A DNA stretch of 40,738 nt from positions 1 through 40,738 of the forward strand of contig JAOBWF010000287.1 in the NCBI GenBank assembly GCA_025463215.1, written 5' to 3'. The stretch comes from Acidobacteriota bacterium (GTDB lineage Bacteria > Acidobacteriota > Vicinamibacteria > Vicinamibacterales > CAVVIG01). The number at the start of each line of letters is the position of its first letter. Positions within the stretch are counted from its first letter, which is position 1. Below the pieces are notes generated by a model. It was not told the origin of the DNA, searched no databases, and saw only the letters and a list, made by a program, of their open reading frames with translations. Shown in pieces: positions 37,590 through 40,738 of this stretch. Made by a program: the position numbers and the translations under genes.

Positions 37590-40091
37590 GTGCCCGCCCC
37601 AGCCACGTCCGCGCCATCGTCGCGGCTGTGGCTGAGCCTGTTTTTCCTCTCGGGTGCGACGGGACTCGTCTACGAAATCGTCTGGATCCGGATGCTGACG
37701 CTGGTGCTCGGCGCCAGCATCTATTCGGTCGCGGTGGTGTTCTCGGCGTTCATGCTCGGCCTCGGTGCGGGCAATCTTGCCGCCGGCCGCCTGCTGGCGC
37801 GCGCACGATCGGCGATGCGCCTCTACGCCGCCATCGAAGCCGGCGTCGCCGCCGGTGCGCTGGTGGTGCCGGTGCTGCTGTCGCTGGCGACGCCGGTGTA
37901 CCAGTCGCTGCACGGCAGCCATCTCGGGACGCTCGTCGCGGTGAGGTTCGCGCTTTCGTTTCTGATCGTTCTGGTGCCGACGTTTTTCATCGGCACGACG
38001 TTCCCGGTGATGGTGCGGATCTTCGTCACCGCCGGCCGCTCGATCGGATCGGGGGTGGGCGCGCTCTACGCCGTCAACACCTTCGGCGCCGTTGCCGGCA
38101 CACTGCTCACATCGTTCTTCTTCCTGCGCGACCTCGGGCTGACCGGCACCCTCCGGGGCGCCGCCGCGATCAACCTGAGCATCGCGTTGACGGCACTGTG
38201 GCTGTCGCGCGCAGAGGACTCGAGCACGCCGGAGAGCGCGATCGTCGAAGACCCTCCGGCGGAGACGGCGGCGGCGCAGCGTGTGGGCGGCATCCCCGCG
38301 GTGTTTTTCGTCTCCGGATTCACCGCGCTTGCCTCTGAAGTGATCTGGACGCGCATTCTGACCATCTACATCAGGGGATCGGTTCTTGGCCTCGCCGTGG
38401 TGCTGTCGACCTTCCTCAGCGGCATCGCGCTCGGGTCGCTGCTCTCGCCGCGATGGGTGCGGCGACCCGGCCTCGTCGTCTACGGTGCACTGTTCTGGCT
38501 GATCGGAATCAGCGCCCTGATCGCAGCGGCCGCGGTCGACGTCGTCTATCAGGCGCTGTTCCCGCGGCTGATTTCGTACGGCGGCGTCGTCGTGCTCTCG
38601 GTCGTGCTGATGTTCACCACCACGGTGCTGTATGGGATGGTGTTCCCGCTCGGCGTGCAGCTCTACACCGCGGCGCGCCGGCAGCTCGGCGCCGCCGTCA
38701 GCGGGTTGTACTTCGTGAACACGGTCGGCGGCGCGCTCGGGTCGCTGTGCGCCGGTTTCCTCTTCGTCCCGCTGCTCGGGCTGCACAACGCGATCATCGT
38801 CATCGCCTTCCTCAATTTCGAGGTCGCGGCGTTTCTGCTGTTGAGGAACCGGCGCCGCGCGACGACCGTGCTCGCGTTTTCCGGCTTCGCCGCGCTGATC
38901 GCAGCGGCGGTCCTGCCGGTGACGCACCGCTACATGAACAAGGCGTTCGCCTCCGGTGAGTACGTCTACTACCGCGAGGGCAACGACGCCACCGTCGCCG
39001 TCGTCGAGGACGAACGCCGGGACCGGCCGTACCATGCGCTCCTGGTCGACGGCCAATTCGTCGCCGGCACGCAGGGGGCGATGGAGATCGACTCGAAGCT
39101 GCTCGCGCACATCCCGCTGCTGATCCATCCGCATCCGCAGACGGCGCTGACCGTCGGCTTCGGCGCCGGCGGCACCAGCTTCTCGATGCTCGAGCATGGC
39201 CTCGAGCGCGTCGACGTCGTGGAAATCGAGCCGGCGGTCGTTGCCGCGAACCAGTTCTTCCTCGACCTCAACTTCGACGTCATCCACAACCCGCGGCTGC
39301 ACGTCATCCTCGAGGACGCGCGCAACTACCTGCTGTTGACGACGGCGCGCTACGACGTCATTTCGACCGACGTCACCAACATCCGCTACCGCTCCAACTC
39401 GAGCCTCTACACCCGGGAGTATTTCGCGCTGCTGCAATCGCGGCTCGCGCCCGGCGGCGTGGCGGCGGCGTGGATCCCGCTCTCCGAATTGACCGAGCGC
39501 GATCTGCAGACGCTGCTGCGCACGTTCCAGGACGTGTTTCCGCACACCACGCTGTGGTACTCGCAAAGCAAGATGGATCATTTCGCGGTGCTGGTCGGCA
39601 CGCCGGAGCCGTTGACGGTCGACTTCGCCGCCCTGCAGCCGCGCTTTCGCCGCGTGCTGCCCGATCTGTCCCGGGTGAATGCGTACAACGCCTATGTCTT
39701 TATCAACATGCTGATGCTCGACGAGGGCGGCGTCGGTGCGGCCGCGGCGGGAGCGCCGGTGCACCGGGATTTGCGGCCGGTGCTGGACTTTACGGCGCCG
39801 TCCGACATTCCGCGCGACGTCTGGTATCGAAATCTGCGGCAGGTGACCGCGCGCCGCACGACGCCCGAGCGCTACGTGACGCACGCGTCCACCCGCGAGA
39901 GCGCGTTGATTCGCGACTACGACGCGCTCGCGCGTACTCTGCTCGACGGCCACCTGAGTATCTTGCAAGGGCGCACCGCCGACGGCGAGCGGTTCTACCG
40001 CGAGGCGTTCGATTTGGAATCGCGGTTGAAGGCCTCTGTCGAGGCCGACGCGTCATCGCCACACGTTCGGCCTGCCGGACAGGTATGGTAG
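37590..40091 (+). CDS. Membrane protein with MFS-like N-terminus and spermidine synthase-like domain
   Basis: An 833-residue fusion. The N-terminal about 440 residues are membrane helices in repeated blocks (SGATGLVYEIVWIRMLTLVL, AFMLGLGAGNLAAGRLLARA, ALYAVNTFGAVAGTLL, later VSGFTALASEVIWTRILTIY and LYFVNTVGGALGSLCAGFLF), so the membrane half is itself a duplication. Residues about 520-640 are the spermidine-synthase-like Rossmann domain: VGFGAGGTSFSMLEHG, VDVVEIEPAVV, ILEDARNYLLLT and ISTDVTNIRYRSNSSLYTRE. The last has the STD...LYTREYF order of aminopropyltransferases. The domain has lost other known substrate residues as far as I can tell, so polyamine synthesis is uncertain. The C-terminal 100 residues are helical and charged. 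GTG 37590 is the start (MPAPATSAPSSRLWLSLFFL). The substrate may be a membrane or exported molecule. Confidence 0.85.
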   Translation: MPAPATSAPSSRLWLSLFFLSGATGLVYEIVWIRMLTLVLGASIYSVAVVFSAFMLGLGAGNLAAGRLLARARSAMRLYAAIEAGVAAGALVVPVLLSLATPVYQSLHGSHLGTLVAVRFALSFLIVLVPTFFIGTTFPVMVRIFVTAGRSIGSGVGALYAVNTFGAVAGTLLTSFFFLRDLGLTGTLRGAAAINLSIALTALWLSRAEDSSTPESAIVEDPPAETAAAQRVGGIPAVFFVSGFTALASEVIWTRILTIYIRGSVLGLAVVLSTFLSGIALGSLLSPRWVRRPGLVVYGALFWLIGISALIAAAAVDVVYQALFPRLISYGGVVVLSVVLMFTTTVLYGMVFPLGVQLYTAARRQLGAAVSGLYFVNTVGGALGSLCAGFLFVPLLGLHNAIIVIAFLNFEVAAFLLLRNRRRATTVLAFSGFAALIAAAVLPVTHRYMNKAFASGEYVYYREGNDATVAVVEDERRDRPYHALLVDGQFVAGTQGAMEIDSKLLAHIPLLIHPHPQTALTVGFGAGGTSFSMLEHGLERVDVVEIEPAVVAANQFFLDLNFDVIHNPRLHVILEDARNYLLLTTARYDVISTDVTNIRYRSNSSLYTREYFALLQSRLAPGGVAAAWIPLSELTERDLQTLLRTFQDVFPHTTLWYSQSKMDHFAVLVGTPEPLTVDFAALQPRFRRVLPDLSRVNAYNAYVFINMLMLDEGGVGAAAAGAPVHRDLRPVLDFTAPSDIPRDVWYRNLRQVTARRTTPERYVTHASTRESALIRDYDALARTLLDGHLSILQGRTADGERFYREAFDLESRLKASVEADASSPHVRPAGQVW

Positions 40092-40125
40092 GCTCCCTCA
40101 CAAATTTCCTGTTGGAGGTCCAAGC

Positions 40126-40584
40126 ATGAGGCGCTCGCGAACTGCTACGGCTCTCGCCGTCGCTGCCGGTCTGTTCCTGTCTTCGGCGGTTTTCGCCCAG
40201 TCGGCGATGGCCGACAAGTACGACACCACCAAGCCGGTCACGCTCAACGGCACGCTGCGGGTCTGGAATTTCGGCCGGCCCCACACCTACATGGTGGTCG
40301 ACACGAAGGACGCCGGCGGCAAGGCGGAGCAGTGGACCGTCGAGACCGGTTCCACCGTCGATCTCCTGAAAGCCGGCGTCGACGTCGGCGCCCGCGGCAC
40401 GCTGAAGGCGGGCGAACCGGTCGTCATGGTGGTGTACCTGACGAAGCCGGGCGTGCAGCCGGACGAAATCCCGGACACGGTGCGCGACGCGGTGATCGAC
40501 ATCTTGAAACAGGGCAAGCGCGCGTACGGCATCGAGGCGACCTTCGCGAAGGACGGCAAGAAGTATGTGATCGCCGGGCAATAA
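40126..40584 (+). CDS. Exported DUF6152-like protein, stand-alone form of the fused domain
   Basis: A 152-residue protein with a leader (TATALAVAAGLFLSSAVFAQ) and one DUF6152-like domain: KPVTLNGTLRVWNFGRPHTY, VDTKDAGGKAEQWTVETGST, LLKAGVDVGARGTLKAGEPV and KQGKRAYGIEATFAKDGKKY. It is much nearer to the C-terminal domain of the 28687 gene (GTLRIWQLGAPH, GKVEQWTVEGHST, KVGKRAYGTEVTF) than to the 27146 protein, and lacks the HH and NPHAW marks of the latter. It is thus a third copy in this window, in a separate locus. GGAGG lies before the ATG at 40126. Function unknown; being next to the spermidine-synthase-like gene (34 bases) may or may not be meaningful. Confidence 0.85.
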   Translation: MRRSRTATALAVAAGLFLSSAVFAQSAMADKYDTTKPVTLNGTLRVWNFGRPHTYMVVDTKDAGGKAEQWTVETGSTVDLLKAGVDVGARGTLKAGEPVVMVVYLTKPGVQPDEIPDTVRDAVIDILKQGKRAYGIEATFAKDGKKYVIAGQ

Positions 40585-40604
40585 AAGACGGTCGCCGGCC
40601 GATC
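40569..40604 (+). terminator. Possible terminator hairpin behind the DUF6152 gene
   Basis: Bases 40569-40577 pair with 40595-40604 over nine positions with one bulged base, around a 17-base loop that contains the TAA stop at the left side. No T-tract. Confidence 0.3.
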
Positions 40605-40612
40605 CGCGTCAA

Positions 40613-40642
40613 TTGACAGTCCGAATCAGCACCTCCTATAGT
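40613..40642 (+). promoter_or_regulatory. Sigma70-like promoter of the truncated last gene
   Basis: A perfect TTGACA (40613-40618), 18 bases, TATAGT (40637-40642). The predicted leader of about 30 bases contains GAGAGGA and GGAG before the ATG at 40679. Confidence 0.65.
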
Positions 40643-40678
40643 CCGCGCATCGATCCCCACTCTTGAGAGGACCCGGAG

Positions 40679-40738
40679 ATGCGTAAACGCGTTGTAGGTT
40701 CGGTGACGGCCGTCGCGCTGGCGACGGTATTTGCGGTC
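40679..40738 (+). CDS. Exported protein, N-terminal signal peptide only (truncated by window edge)
   Basis: Twenty codons are visible: MRKRVVGSVTAVALATVFAV, a Sec-type signal peptide with a basic n-region and a hydrophobic core. GGAG stands directly before the ATG and a strong promoter lies upstream. Nothing can be said of the mature protein. Confidence 0.65.
   Translation, partial: MRKRVVGSVTAVALATVFAV

Noticed and set aside
1..40738. tRNA, rRNA, CRISPR, insertion sequence, integrase or toxin-antitoxin genes
   Set aside because: I looked for cloverleaf-like stems with a GTTCGANTC loop, repeat-spacer arrays, transposase or recombinase motifs and small paired genes, and saw none.

Overview
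The window is GC-rich bacterial DNA whose gene content points to an Acidobacteriota genome, most likely of the Vicinamibacteria type. The pointers are TonB-dependent receptors with an N-terminal carboxypeptidase-regulatory-like domain, secreted DUF6152 proteins, a DUF1592/DUF1552 pair with an ankyrin protein, an M14-type peptidase, and an HTH protein fused to a PD40 beta-propeller. The assignment is an inference from gene families; there is no rRNA in the window. I see no tRNA, rRNA, CRISPR array, insertion sequence or phage gene.

Layout. 1-1553: C-terminal part of a large M14-like exported peptidase, followed by strong hairpins and a 76-residue small protein (1698-1928). 5354-2015 (minus): an exported SAM methyltransferase, an AlgI-like MBOAT O-acyltransferase and an AlgJ-like SGNH protein, one operon for acylating an exported polymer or glycan. 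5355-5822: the only long gene-free stretch, with a nested stem structure and a palindrome over a promoter. 5823-9740: siderophore-type TonB receptor plus PepSY membrane protein, probably iron uptake. 9814-11757: a thiamin-diphosphate (ThDP) enzyme with a twin-arginine leader. 13920-11773 (minus): HTH-transmembrane-beta-propeller regulator. 14085-14903: orphan ParB-like protein.

21842-14932 (minus) is a tightly packed catabolic operon: ThDP decarboxylase-like enzyme, aldehyde dehydrogenase, TcuA-like flavoprotein, TcuB-like Fe-S protein and an MFS transporter. A secreted SMP-30-like lactonase (22039) is transcribed divergently. The tcuA-tcuB-transporter order is that of the known tricarballylate operon, but the two upstream genes suggest a longer 2-oxoacid to aldehyde to acid route.

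23150-30096 runs on the plus strand: an Oar-like TonB receptor, then four exported proteins, including a protein pair present both as two adjacent genes and as one fused gene, with a metallo-beta-lactamase-fold hydrolase between them. 31620-30136 (minus, ankyrin) and 31779-35578 (DUF1592 cytochrome-like protein and DUF1552 protein) diverge from overlapping promoters. Then come a small exported protein (35942-35601), an FmdB zinc ribbon with a monoheme cytochrome (37528-35994), a membrane spermidine-synthase-like protein (37590-40091), a stand-alone DUF6152 protein (40126-40584) and the first 20 codons of another exported protein.

Regulatory signals are readable: several sigma70-like promoters (TTGACA-17/18-TATAAT type) stand before plus-strand genes, several genes have a -10 box only 6-11 bases before the start codon (short-leader or leaderless mRNAs), and most convergent gene ends carry an inverted repeat.
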